A DNA stretch of 6,240 nucleotides from Deltaproteobacteria bacterium (GCA_003647375.1 QMMS01000266.1:1-6240); one strand, 5' to 3'. Counted from the first letter of the stretch, positions 1-5,398 are shown. Numbers and translations: made by a program. The notes: generated from the sequence alone by a model not told the origin.

Positions 1-305
1 CCATACACGATGACATTAATGGTTAATTCCGCTTGTTTAAGGCTGCCGGCCATCGTCCCCTTAAAATGCGCATCGGTCGTAAAGGATGTAACGCTGAACA
101 TGAGATGGCCTTTATCTCGGGTGCTTACAAGTCCTTTTATGTGACCGATCAGCAGGCATCCATTGTGCTTTAACGATTTTGTCAGGTCGTCCAGGAATGT
201 ATCCAGTCTCGCCTGAAGTTTTATTGCGGAAATAGGGCTGCTGAAGGTCAGATACTCTTTGCTGGCAAATACTGTGGGGTCACTATGATTGCAGTTGTTG
301 GTCAT
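1..305 (-). CDS. Unrecognised protein, N-terminal 101 residues, cut by window edge
   Basis: A fourth open frame of the corrinoid operon, not interrupted to the window edge (101 full codons). It begins MTNNCNHSDP and continues with an amphipathic stretch, KLQARLDTFLDDLTKSL (about residues 29-45), then GCLLIGHIKGL (about 49-59) and a beta-like stretch ending ELTINVIVYG. There is no signal peptide or membrane segment in the visible part. The start is set by the ATGA overlap with the stop codon of the GTPase gene upstream. The ribosome binding site is weak, so translation probably depends on coupling. I do not recognise the family. Since the GTPase ahead of it lacks the usual C-terminal domain of its family, this protein might be its separate partner; that is inference. 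The frame and start are well supported, the function is unknown. Confidence 0.75.
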   Translation of the reverse strand, partial: MTNNCNHSDPTVFASKEYLTFSSPISAIKLQARLDTFLDDLTKSLKHNGCLLIGHIKGLVSTRDKGHLMFSVTSFTTDAHFKGTMAGSLKQAELTINVIVY

Positions 306-889
306 GATAAATCATCCAGAAAAGAATTCAGGTTTGTTCCCACCTCTGCAGATACCGTACTGACTTTGGCTTCCGGGTTCAGGCATTCGACACTTTGGAT
401 GACACTTTCCAGGGTTTTATTCTGCACCTGATCGATCTTGTTCACAACCACAGTATGGGCGGCTTTAATCTGGGCGGTTAACAGGGGCTCTATCACTTCC
501 ATCAACATCTCAAAGCGGAATGCATCCACAAGGGTAAGTATTTTAATGCTCTCAACCTTCGGTTGATACTTGTTCACATTGGTCAGGATATCGCCCGGCC
601 GGGCAACGCCGGTGGCCTCGAGGATAACAAGATCGGGTTGATAGTGCAGTTCAATTTTTTCCAATGTTTCAATGAGCCCGGTGGAAAGGGTACAACATAT
701 ACAGCCACCGAACAGTTTCTGCACATGCAGCTCTTCACGGTTGAGATAGTCCCCGTCAACCCCTATTTCACCTATCTCATTTTCAATAATGGCTATCTTC
801 AGGGAGGCTGCACTCAACCGCTTTGCAATCTGCAGCAGCAGCGTGGTCTTGCCTGAGCCGAGAAAGCCAGCCATGATCAAAAGTTTCAT
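302..889 (-). CDS. Short CobW/COG0523-type (G3E) P-loop GTPase, GTPase domain only
   Basis: A 195-residue cytoplasmic GTPase. Visible motifs are Walker A GFLGSGKTT (8-16), ENEIGEIGVDG (36-46), the metal-binding CxCC signature in GGCICC (61-66), the Walker B-like DLVILEATGVARPGD (86-100), NKID guanine specificity (150-153) and SAE (180-182). GGCxCC is typical of COG0523 proteins, which are nucleotide-driven metal or cofactor chaperones (CobW, ZNG1, nitrile hydratase activators). Those are usually over 300 residues with a C-terminal CobW_C domain; this one stops right after the GTPase fold. It starts with an ATGA overlap on the corrinoid gene's stop, with AAGG five bases ahead, and ends with another ATGA overlap on the next gene. 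From its place behind a corrinoid protein I infer a role in loading or activating the corrinoid protein or its partner enzyme, not cobalt chelation in B12 synthesis. The family is secure, the client is not. Confidence 0.9.
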   Translation of the reverse strand: MKLLIMAGFLGSGKTTLLLQIAKRLSAASLKIAIIENEIGEIGVDGDYLNREELHVQKLFGGCICCTLSTGLIETLEKIELHYQPDLVILEATGVARPGDILTNVNKYQPKVESIKILTLVDAFRFEMLMEVIEPLLTAQIKAAHTVVVNKIDQVQNKTLESVIQSVECLNPEAKVSTVSAEVGTNLNSFLDDLS

Positions 890-1536
890 GAAGACCTTGC
901 AGGATTCTTTGCATGCATTGTTTTAAGGCAGTAAGACACGCCCTCCATGGCATCGATGGTTTGAAAGTCAGCACCGATGTGCTCTTTAAGCATGGTGGTC
1001 GTCACGCCACCACCCACCATTAGTTTGAAGGAATCGCGCATGTTTTCATCTTCCAGTATATCCGTTGTCTCCTTCATGCTGGCAAATGCCGTGGTAATCA
1101 GGGCTGAGAAACCGACCAGATCGGGCGTTACTTCTTTGACCTTCTCGACAACTAAAGAGGGCTCAACATCCACGCCCAGGTTATGAACCTCAAAACCCTG
1201 ACCTTCCAAAAGCGTTGCAAAGATGTCCTTGCCCAGATCATGGATATCGCCCCTTGGCGTGGCCAGCACGATTGTGCCAATGGGCTCAGGGGGCCGGGCC
1301 TTATCCAGGTGTGGTTTCAGCATGCCTATCACTTCTTTAAATATTTCTGCTGATAGCATCATTTCGGCTAAAAACAGGGAACCATCCTGGAACCGATCGC
1401 CAACAACAGTCATGGCAAGGCGTGCATCCTCAAGCAATTTTGTTGCATCATCGCCCTGTGTGATCCTTGTGCTAATCGTCTCAACAATCTCATCCTTTTT
1501 TAGTTCTACAAAACCTGCGGATAAATCTTCCAACAT
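886..1536 (-). CDS. Methyltransferase-type corrinoid (cobalamin-binding) protein
   Basis: A 216-residue homologue of the MtaC/MtbC/MttC corrinoid proteins, which carry a methyl group on cobalt between a substrate methyltransferase and an acceptor methyltransferase. Two domains are visible: a helical cap (about 1-85, with the MTVVGDRFQDGSLFLAEMMLSAE stretch) and a Rossmann-like B12 domain. The B12 domain has the base-off/His-on signature DIHDLG (Asp97, His99, Gly102), GFSALITT (Ser144, Leu146) and GGG (175-177). His99 is the expected lower cobalt ligand. The frame can be extended to a TTG at 1542, but AAGGAGG at 1544-1550 sits only one base from that TTG and seven bases from the ATG at 1536, so ATG is chosen. 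The gene lies 38 bases after the DUF1638 gene and overlaps the GTPase start by ATGA. No methyltransferase is visible, so the substrate is unknown. Confidence 0.93.
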   Translation of the reverse strand: MLEDLSAGFVELKKDEIVETISTRITQGDDATKLLEDARLAMTVVGDRFQDGSLFLAEMMLSAEIFKEVIGMLKPHLDKARPPEPIGTIVLATPRGDIHDLGKDIFATLLEGQGFEVHNLGVDVEPSLVVEKVKEVTPDLVGFSALITTAFASMKETTDILEDENMRDSFKLMVGGGVTTTMLKEHIGADFQTIDAMEGVSYCLKTMHAKNPARSS

Positions 1537-1543
1537 ATCCAAG

Positions 1544-1550
1544 CCTCCTT
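1544..1550 (-). promoter_or_regulatory. Strong ribosome binding site that sets the corrinoid protein start
   Basis: AAGGAGG on the minus strand is a near-perfect Shine-Dalgarno match. It lies seven bases before the ATG at 1534-1536 and only one base before the in-frame TTG at 1540-1542, which rules out the longer reading. It is the strongest site of the operon, so the corrinoid protein may be made in excess of its neighbours. Confidence 0.85.
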
Positions 1551-1574
1551 ATCCATTAATATCGATGATCAATT

Positions 1575-2228
1575 TTAATAAGTCTGAAAAAATATTTCCT
1601 CTCCCGGTTCAGCAACCATGAACTCAGAATCCCATTCACCATTAATCATCTTTTTAATTAGTCGATTTGAACCGGGTACTTCTCTAAATTTTAGCTCGGC
1701 ACTTTCGGCCTCTTGGCCGGCAAGAGCGCGATACTCGTCCATTTTGTAATTTCCGGTATTTATCAGCGTTACATGTGTATAGTTTTTAAACATCATATTT
1801 CTGATCTCTATCGCCTTTTTTCCCCCATAACGCTCTTCAAGAATCGTAAGTTCCTCCTTTCCCGCCTTGATCCACCCTTTGGTTAGATAGAATGTCCCCG
1901 GATCCTTGAAAAGTCTTTGGAGACGTTCTTCATTGGAGCCCAGGAAAAGAGAGATACAATCATCCACCTTGGGGATGACCAGTCGGCAGGTTTTTGAGGA
2001 AAGCCCGATAACGGAATTTGAACAGAGACCGTAGCCTAAAAGAATATTTTCGACCCCATTGACTTTATCAATCTTCGCCTGAAGAGTGGTCCTCAATTTT
2101 TGGGGAAGATTATGTAACCCGAATTCAAGCTCTGTGATTTGATTTTTAGGAATACCCAGGTGGATGAGTTCTTCGGCTACAGTTGCACAGGCAATGATGT
2201 GCGTGTTACTCTCTGAGATGCAAACCAT
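1575..2228 (-). CDS. DUF1638 family protein, corrinoid-operon partner of unknown function
   Basis: A 217-residue soluble protein with the DUF1638 hallmarks: THIIACATVAEE (9-20), GLHNLPQKLRTTLQ (37-50), LLGYGLCSNSVIGL (63-76), LVIPKVDDCISLFLGS (83-98) and PGTFYLTKGWI (110-120). Cys14, Cys69 and Cys91 fall in the conserved blocks and could bind a metal or cofactor; that is inference. From memory, the third block is usually IPR.HDC; here it reads KVDDC, so a conserved His seems replaced by Asp. Family members commonly sit beside corrinoid methyltransferase genes, and their biochemical role is unassigned as far as I know. The ATG is supported by GGAGG about five bases upstream. It is the first gene of the operon, directly behind the cobalamin riboswitch-like leader, and lies 38 bases before the corrinoid protein gene. 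Confidence 0.88.
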   Translation of the reverse strand: MVCISESNTHIIACATVAEELIHLGIPKNQITELEFGLHNLPQKLRTTLQAKIDKVNGVENILLGYGLCSNSVIGLSSKTCRLVIPKVDDCISLFLGSNEERLQRLFKDPGTFYLTKGWIKAGKEELTILEERYGGKKAIEIRNMMFKNYTHVTLINTGNYKMDEYRALAGQEAESAELKFREVPGSNRLIKKMINGEWDSEFMVAEPGEEIFFQTY

Positions 2229-2266
2229 CTATTCCTCCGTAAACTCCGAAATTTTGCTGCCTAAAC

Positions 2267-2388
2267 CCTACGTAGGTCTTCTGACTGGGGTAGCACCAAT
2301 CATTATGCCAAAGTTTGCATGGGTTCCCAGGCCATGGTGTCACGAAATCCTGTTCCGGATTTTAAAAACGGGGTTCGGCACCCGTAAA
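2267..2388 (-). promoter_or_regulatory. Cobalamin riboswitch-like leader, short or divergent
   Basis: Read on the minus strand, the leader of the DUF1638-corrinoid operon shows pieces typical of cobalamin riboswitches in the right order. They are GGTGCC (2377-2382), AAAATCCGGAAC (2352-2363), TGGGAA in an inner hairpin loop, ATGAT, and the 3' signature AGTCAGAAGACCT (2274-2286). The ends can pair as a P1 helix: TTTACG (2383-2388) with CGTAGG (2267-2272), six pairs including two G-U. It is about 122 bases long, against roughly 180-200 in the usual form. I cannot find the GGGAA..GGTG half of the core or a clear CCGCCACTG block. It may be a reduced variant, a new subclass or a decayed copy. No sequestering of the ribosome binding site is obvious. 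The location fits B12-responsive control of a corrinoid operon. Confidence 0.6.
2364..2386 (-). terminator. Hairpin plus U-run, possible intrinsic terminator or riboswitch alternative fold
   Basis: On the minus strand ACGGGT (2381-2386) can pair with ACCCCGT (2368-2374), leaving one C bulged and a five-base loop, followed by a run of T (2364-2368). This looks like a short rho-independent terminator. It could end transcription coming from the epimerase operon 300 bases upstream. Alternatively it could compete with the riboswitch, because its left arm is also the left strand of the proposed P1 helix. The stem is short, so confidence is modest. Confidence 0.35.
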
Positions 2389-2497
2389 TAATAGCTACTC
2401 TTTTAATACTGCCTTGCATATCAAGCTCCCTGTCTGCAGGTTTTTAAGTATCTGTTTGTTAAAATCACATCATGTTTGTGCATGATTTTGGTATTAA

Positions 2498-2583
2498 GCG
2501 CACGTTTTAGCAGGGATAAATCCCTGCGCTACAGAGCCATTGGCTTTATGCCATGTAGTTCAGGGCTTCAGCCCTGCGCGCAC
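2498..2583. repeat. REP/BIME-like cluster of inverted repeats
   Basis: Three hairpins sit in a row. GCAGGGAT/ATCCCTGC (2510-2527) has 8-bp arms and a 2-base loop. AGCC/GGCT (2535-2545) is small. CAGGGC/GCCCTG (2561-2576) has 6-bp arms and a TTCA loop. CTACA (2529-2533) can pair with TGTAG (2554-2558) around the small one. The two outer hairpins share the GCAGGG/CCCTGC theme. GCGCAC occurs at both borders (2498-2503 and 2578-2583) as a direct repeat. This resembles intergenic palindromic repeats spread by REP-associated transposases, but no copy number can be judged from one window. No coding frame here is credible. Confidence 0.55.
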
Positions 2584-2620
2584 TTGATAATTGGGCGTTG
2601 GATATTGATTATTGGAAATT

Positions 2621-2643
2621 CCATTCCGGTTCATCCGGAATGG
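2621..2643 (-). terminator. Perfect 9-bp hairpin downstream of the epimerase gene
   Basis: CCATTCCGG and CCGGAATGG form a perfect stem with a five-base loop, about 48 bases past the epimerase stop codon. No U-run follows on either strand, so it is not a classic intrinsic terminator. It may instead stabilise the 3' end of the crotonase/epimerase transcript or belong to the neighbouring repeat region. The AT-rich stretch beside it (2585-2620) has a repeating ATTGG/TTGGAT theme with no gene. Confidence 0.4.
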
Positions 2644-2690
2644 GTAGTTGTTATCCTCCCCCAATCGGCATCTTTGGGCCCATAGTGATT

Positions 2691-3713
2691 TTACGGCGCT
2701 TCCAGAAGACCTGCTTCTATCATCCAGGCGTGACAGTCTGCCAGCATATCTTCGAGAGAAACAGTGCGATACCCCAACTCTTTGACTGCTTTCTGAGAAC
2801 TGCACAGCAGTTCACTGGATGTCAGACAGGCCGTTTCAGGTGTCAAATCCGGTTCCTTGCGTGTAAAACAAGACCCCCAGTAGGAGAGGCGGCCGACCAG
2901 TTTCATTAAAAACGCGGGTGTCGGCCGGCCCGGGACTTTGCGATTCATCAGCTTGCCGATCTGCTGCACCATTTCAAAAAAAGTGGCGTCAGCGCCGCCT
3001 AAAAGATAATTGGCACCGCTGGTTCCTTTTTCTGCTGCCAGGATATGCGCGCGCGCCACTTCGCGGGAATGGCAAAAAGAGGCTTTGCCCGGGGGCGCTC
3101 CCGGCAGGCGTCCCTTTTCAACCAGCAAAAAAATTCGTGACCATCCGGAGGTGTCGAAGGGACCTATTATATTAGCCGGGTTGAGAATGACCGCCTTGAG
3201 CCCTTTTTTAATCCCCTTGTGCACTTCAATCTCAGACAGTCGCTTGGTTCGAAAATAGTTTATTGAAGCGCCTGCGGCCGTGGACCGGGTATCCTCTGTA
3301 ATCCGTTCAGGCTGGAAGCCGTAGGCGGCGATGCTGGATGTATGCACAAGGCAGCGGGCGTTGCGTTTTAATGCGGCAGCCACAATGTTTCCCGTTCCTC
3401 CGACGTTAACCCTGGTCTGTAGCCTGTCTCCGAGGCGCCAGTGGTTGGTATTGCCGGCAAGATGAAATACGGCATCCACATTTTCCGGCATGGCCTTTAC
3501 ACACGCAGCGGCGTTTGTGATATCCCCTTGCACCAATTTAACATTCCGGGATGTAAAACGGCTCAGGTTTGCGGTTTGCAGGTCAAACACGGTTACATCC
3601 CAACTGCCGGAAATAAGCTCCTCAATGAGATTGATACCCAGAAAACCTGCTCCGCCGGTGACGAATGCTGTTTTAACCTTTGAATTCCGGTTTGCGTCCT
3701 GATAAGAATGCAT
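2691..3713 (-). CDS. Extended SDR: NAD(P)-dependent epimerase/3-beta-HSD-like oxidoreductase
   Basis: A 340-residue protein of the extended short-chain dehydrogenase family. The dinucleotide fold shows TGGAGFLG (19-26), an acidic residue at the end of beta 2 (Asp44), GDI (63-65) and HLAG (84-87). Catalytic residues are the Ser in HTSS (124-127) and the YFRTK motif (Tyr153, Lys157). NPANIIGP (178-185) is typical of the dihydroflavonol reductase/3-beta-HSD branch. Asp44 hints at NAD rather than NADP, which is inference. The open frame runs on to 3941, but that part lies inside the crotonase gene. The ATG at 3711-3713 has AGGGAGGGAG just ahead of it and precedes the NAD motif by a normal distance, so it is chosen. 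The gene starts 41 bases inside the preceding crotonase gene, which suggests coupled translation. A hydroxy-acyl or sugar substrate is possible; the sequence does not decide. Confidence 0.88.
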   Translation of the reverse strand: MHSYQDANRNSKVKTAFVTGGAGFLGINLIEELISGSWDVTVFDLQTANLSRFTSRNVKLVQGDITNAAACVKAMPENVDAVFHLAGNTNHWRLGDRLQTRVNVGGTGNIVAAALKRNARCLVHTSSIAAYGFQPERITEDTRSTAAGASINYFRTKRLSEIEVHKGIKKGLKAVILNPANIIGPFDTSGWSRIFLLVEKGRLPGAPPGKASFCHSREVARAHILAAEKGTSGANYLLGGADATFFEMVQQIGKLMNRKVPGRPTPAFLMKLVGRLSYWGSCFTRKEPDLTPETACLTSSELLCSSQKAVKELGYRTVSLEDMLADCHAWMIEAGLLEAP

Positions 3714-4449
3714 CGACTCCCTCCCTGGCATCAAATGTGACGATATTTTTCCCGAAAGCTTCCTGCTCCAGAGCGAGTCCTTTGTCGAACCCGCTGTACA
3801 ACCCTTCATGAACACATTTTTTAATCCATCCGATGGCCCCGGTTGCCTGGAGGGCAAGTCTCCGGGCATAGTCAAAGGATTTTTCATAAAGCTGCGACCG
3901 TTCATAAACAGCGTTGACAAGACCGATTTCAAGGGCTTCATCCGTCGTGATCTGGAGGCCTTTGAACATCATTTCAATGGCTTTTGTTTTCCCCACCACA
4001 AGGGGCAAACGTTGGGTTCCGCCAAAAGCAGGTATCATGCCCAGTCGTACTTCCGGAAGCCCGATGCGGCCGCAATCTTCACCCATGAAACGAAAGTCGC
4101 ATGTCAGGGCGAGTTCTAAGCCGCCGCCAAGGGCATGTCCATCTATCGCTGCCACGGTGGGGAGGGCCAGTGCCTCAAACCGGTTAAGCACCGCATGAAC
4201 CCGGGGCAGAAGGGCGATCATATTTTCGTCGATCTCCTTGAGTTTGGTAATGTCATCTCCTGCCGAGAAAAAATCAGGGCAATCACTGGTCATCAGCACC
4301 GACCTAACGTTACCCGTTGTTTGGATTTTTTCGATTACGCTCTCGAATTCATCCAGAAAAACGGGTGTCAATGCGTTCACAGGCGGGTTGTTTATGGTGA
4401 TGATCGCCACCTGCTCGACTATTTTATAGTGGATAACCGATAGACCCAT
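3673..4449 (-). CDS. Enoyl-CoA hydratase/isomerase (crotonase) family protein
   Basis: A 258-residue crotonase of normal length. FSAGDDI (61-67) supplies the first oxyanion-hole amide, and IDGHALGGGLELALTCDFRF (about 102-121) the second. Both glutamates that catalyse water addition in the classic hydratase are present: Glu112 in GGGLELAL and Glu133 in GLPEVRLG. GMIPAFGGTQRL follows. This favours a true hydratase over a one-acid isomerase or a dehalogenase, though chain length and substrate cannot be read. The frame extends to a TTG at 4464, but its second and third codons are the ribosome binding site (GAGGGAG), which sits six bases before the ATG at 4447-4449, so ATG is used. It is the first gene of a two-gene operon with the SDR, facing away from the TetR regulator. 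Likely role: hydration of an unsaturated acyl-CoA in a degradative pathway. Confidence 0.93.
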   Translation of the reverse strand: MGLSVIHYKIVEQVAIITINNPPVNALTPVFLDEFESVIEKIQTTGNVRSVLMTSDCPDFFSAGDDITKLKEIDENMIALLPRVHAVLNRFEALALPTVAAIDGHALGGGLELALTCDFRFMGEDCGRIGLPEVRLGMIPAFGGTQRLPLVVGKTKAIEMMFKGLQITTDEALEIGLVNAVYERSQLYEKSFDYARRLALQATGAIGWIKKCVHEGLYSGFDKGLALEQEAFGKNIVTFDAREGVDAFLSGRKPEFKG

Positions 4450-4491
4450 AACAATCTCCCTCAATTATTTTTACATGGTATGATTTTTCTA

Positions 4492-4520
4492 TAGATAGGG
4501 GCTAATTTTTTACAAGTCAA
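4492..4520 (-). promoter_or_regulatory. Candidate sigma-70 promoter of the crotonase/SDR operon
   Basis: On the minus strand TTGACT (4515-4520) is separated by 17 bases from TATCTA (4492-4497), placing a start about 35 bases before the crotonase ATG. The -35 is good and the -10 poor, so it may need an activator. ATAGATAG overlaps the -10 (4491-4498) and recurs upstream of the -35 (4532-4539). Confidence 0.45.
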
Positions 4521-4596
4521 GAATAAATCTAATAGATAGTTAAAAAATCAAATAAAATATTATGTTCAAGTTAAGTAAACGTTAAAAAACACAAAT

Positions 4597-4613
4597 ATAA
4601 TTAAGATAATTAT
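4597..4613. promoter_or_regulatory. AT-rich inverted repeat abutting the TetR promoter
   Basis: ATAATTA and TAATTAT are perfect 7-bp arms around AGA, ending at the first base of the plus-strand -35 hexamer. It could be a regulator site, but arms made only of A and T are easily found by chance in this stretch. Confidence 0.25.
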
Positions 4614-4639
4614 TGACATTGTGAATATTAGAATATAGT
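4613..4639 (+). promoter_or_regulatory. Candidate sigma-70 promoter of the tetR-type/oxidoreductase operon
   Basis: A consensus TTGACA (4613-4618) is followed after 15 bases by TATAGT (4634-4639). The spacer is shorter than the usual 17; at 17 the hexamer would be TAGTTA. Transcription would start near 4646, giving a leader of about 50 bases that includes the 20-bp palindrome. Confidence 0.5.
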
Positions 4640-4662
4640 TAATCGAAAAATCCGTAGTACCA

Positions 4663-4682
4663 TCTAAATATTAATATTTAGA
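4663..4682. promoter_or_regulatory. Perfect 20-bp palindrome, likely TetR operator
   Basis: TCTAAATATT is followed directly by its exact reverse complement AATATTTAGA, a 20-bp palindrome with no spacer. It ends two bases before the GAGG ribosome binding site of the TetR gene and lies just downstream of its predicted promoter. TetR dimers commonly bind symmetric sites of this size next to their own gene. Binding here would block transcription of the regulator and the oxidoreductase behind it. That it is this protein's operator is inference. Confidence 0.55.
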
Positions 4683-4695
4683 GTGAGGTCAGACA

Positions 4696-5388
4696 TTGGA
4701 CAAAAAAAAACCAGCCAGAAAAATGTCTAATAAAGGGAAAAAAAAGAACCTTCAAAAAGAGATCAATATCATCGAGGGCGCCCTTAAAGTATTCGGGGAA
4801 AAAGGATTTGAAGACACGACCATTGCGGCCATCAGCAAGGCGGCCAAGATTTCCGAGCCGACGCTGTATGAATATTTTGCCTCGAAAGAAGAGGTCCTCT
4901 TTGCGATTCCGAATCTCTACACCCGCCGGGAGTTGGAACGAATCGCCAAAATCGTGCACTACATTCACAGCCCGGCAGAGAAGATCCGTGCGATCATCCA
5001 GGCCTATCTGGAATTTTATGAAAACAACCGACTGTATACATCCGTGGCTCTGCTGACCCTTAAAGGAAATCGCAAGTTTTTGAAATCACAGGGCTACGCC
5101 GTTATCAAGGAATCCACTCGCCACATTGTCGAAGTCTTTACCGAGGGGGTGAATGCCGGTGTTTTCAGGGAAGACATTGACGCCTACCTGGTTCGTAACA
5201 TGGTGATGGGATTCATTGAACACCTGACCATCCAATGGCTCCTTGTGGGACGTCCGGAGAAGATATCGGACTATCGGGACAAGATCTTCGACATGGTGAT
5301 ACGGGCCATTGAAAAAAGACCAGAAAAGGAGAGTTTCAGACTAACAATAAGCGGTCATGATCTGAACATTGAATCTGAAATAAAATAG
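4696..5388 (+). CDS. TetR/AcrR-family transcriptional regulator
   Basis: A 230-residue one-component repressor-type protein. A lysine-rich tail (1-20) leads into the TetR DNA-binding domain (about 22-68), with the helix-turn-helix TIAAISKAAKISEPTLYEYF at 42-61 and the usual KVFGEKGFEDTT before it and SKEEVL after it. Residues 75-210 form the variable ligand and dimer domain, all helical in character, with MVMGFIEHLTIQWLLVG (about 175-191) as a hydrophobic core helix. The start is TTG at 4696: GAGG lies seven bases ahead, while the next in-frame ATG (4723) has no ribosome binding site. It stops ten bases before the oxidoreductase ATG, and the last gene's AGGAG overlaps its stop codon. The ligand is unknown. 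Regulators of this sort near acyl-CoA genes often sense acyl-CoAs or fatty acids, which would fit the divergent crotonase. Confidence 0.92.
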   Translation: MDKKKPARKMSNKGKKKNLQKEINIIEGALKVFGEKGFEDTTIAAISKAAKISEPTLYEYFASKEEVLFAIPNLYTRRELERIAKIVHYIHSPAEKIRAIIQAYLEFYENNRLYTSVALLTLKGNRKFLKSQGYAVIKESTRHIVEVFTEGVNAGVFREDIDAYLVRNMVMGFIEHLTIQWLLVGRPEKISDYRDKIFDMVIRAIEKRPEKESFRLTISGHDLNIESEIK

Positions 5389-5398
5389 GAGCCAGGGC

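Noticed and set aside
1537..1542. TTG start of the corrinoid protein at 1542.
   Set aside because: The AAGGAGG is only one base away from it; the ATG at 1536 has the normal seven-base spacing.
2267..2276. CCTACGTAGG palindrome as a protein-binding operator.
   Set aside because: It is more simply explained as the 3' P1 strand plus the GACCT signature of the cobalamin riboswitch-like element.
2388..2393. TATTAT on the minus strand as the -10 box of the DUF1638 operon promoter.
   Set aside because: Transcription would begin inside the proposed P1 strand and no -35 match lies at the right distance, so I cannot place the promoter of this operon.
2476..2909. Small open frames across the 2400-2690 spacer and into the SDR gene.
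   Set aside because: They read through hairpin repeats or antisense to the SDR, lack ribosome binding sites and show no protein-like composition.
3714..3941. A 76-residue N-terminal extension of the SDR frame up to 3941.
   Set aside because: It lies entirely inside the crotonase gene in another frame, has no SDR-like sequence, and a good ribosome binding site supports the ATG at 3713 instead.
3808..4443. Long plus-strand frames opposite the crotonase gene.
   Set aside because: They are antisense shadows of a well-supported conserved gene; their products show no recognisable domain.
4450..4464. TTG start of the crotonase at 4464.
   Set aside because: Its first codons are themselves the Shine-Dalgarno sequence of the ATG at 4449.
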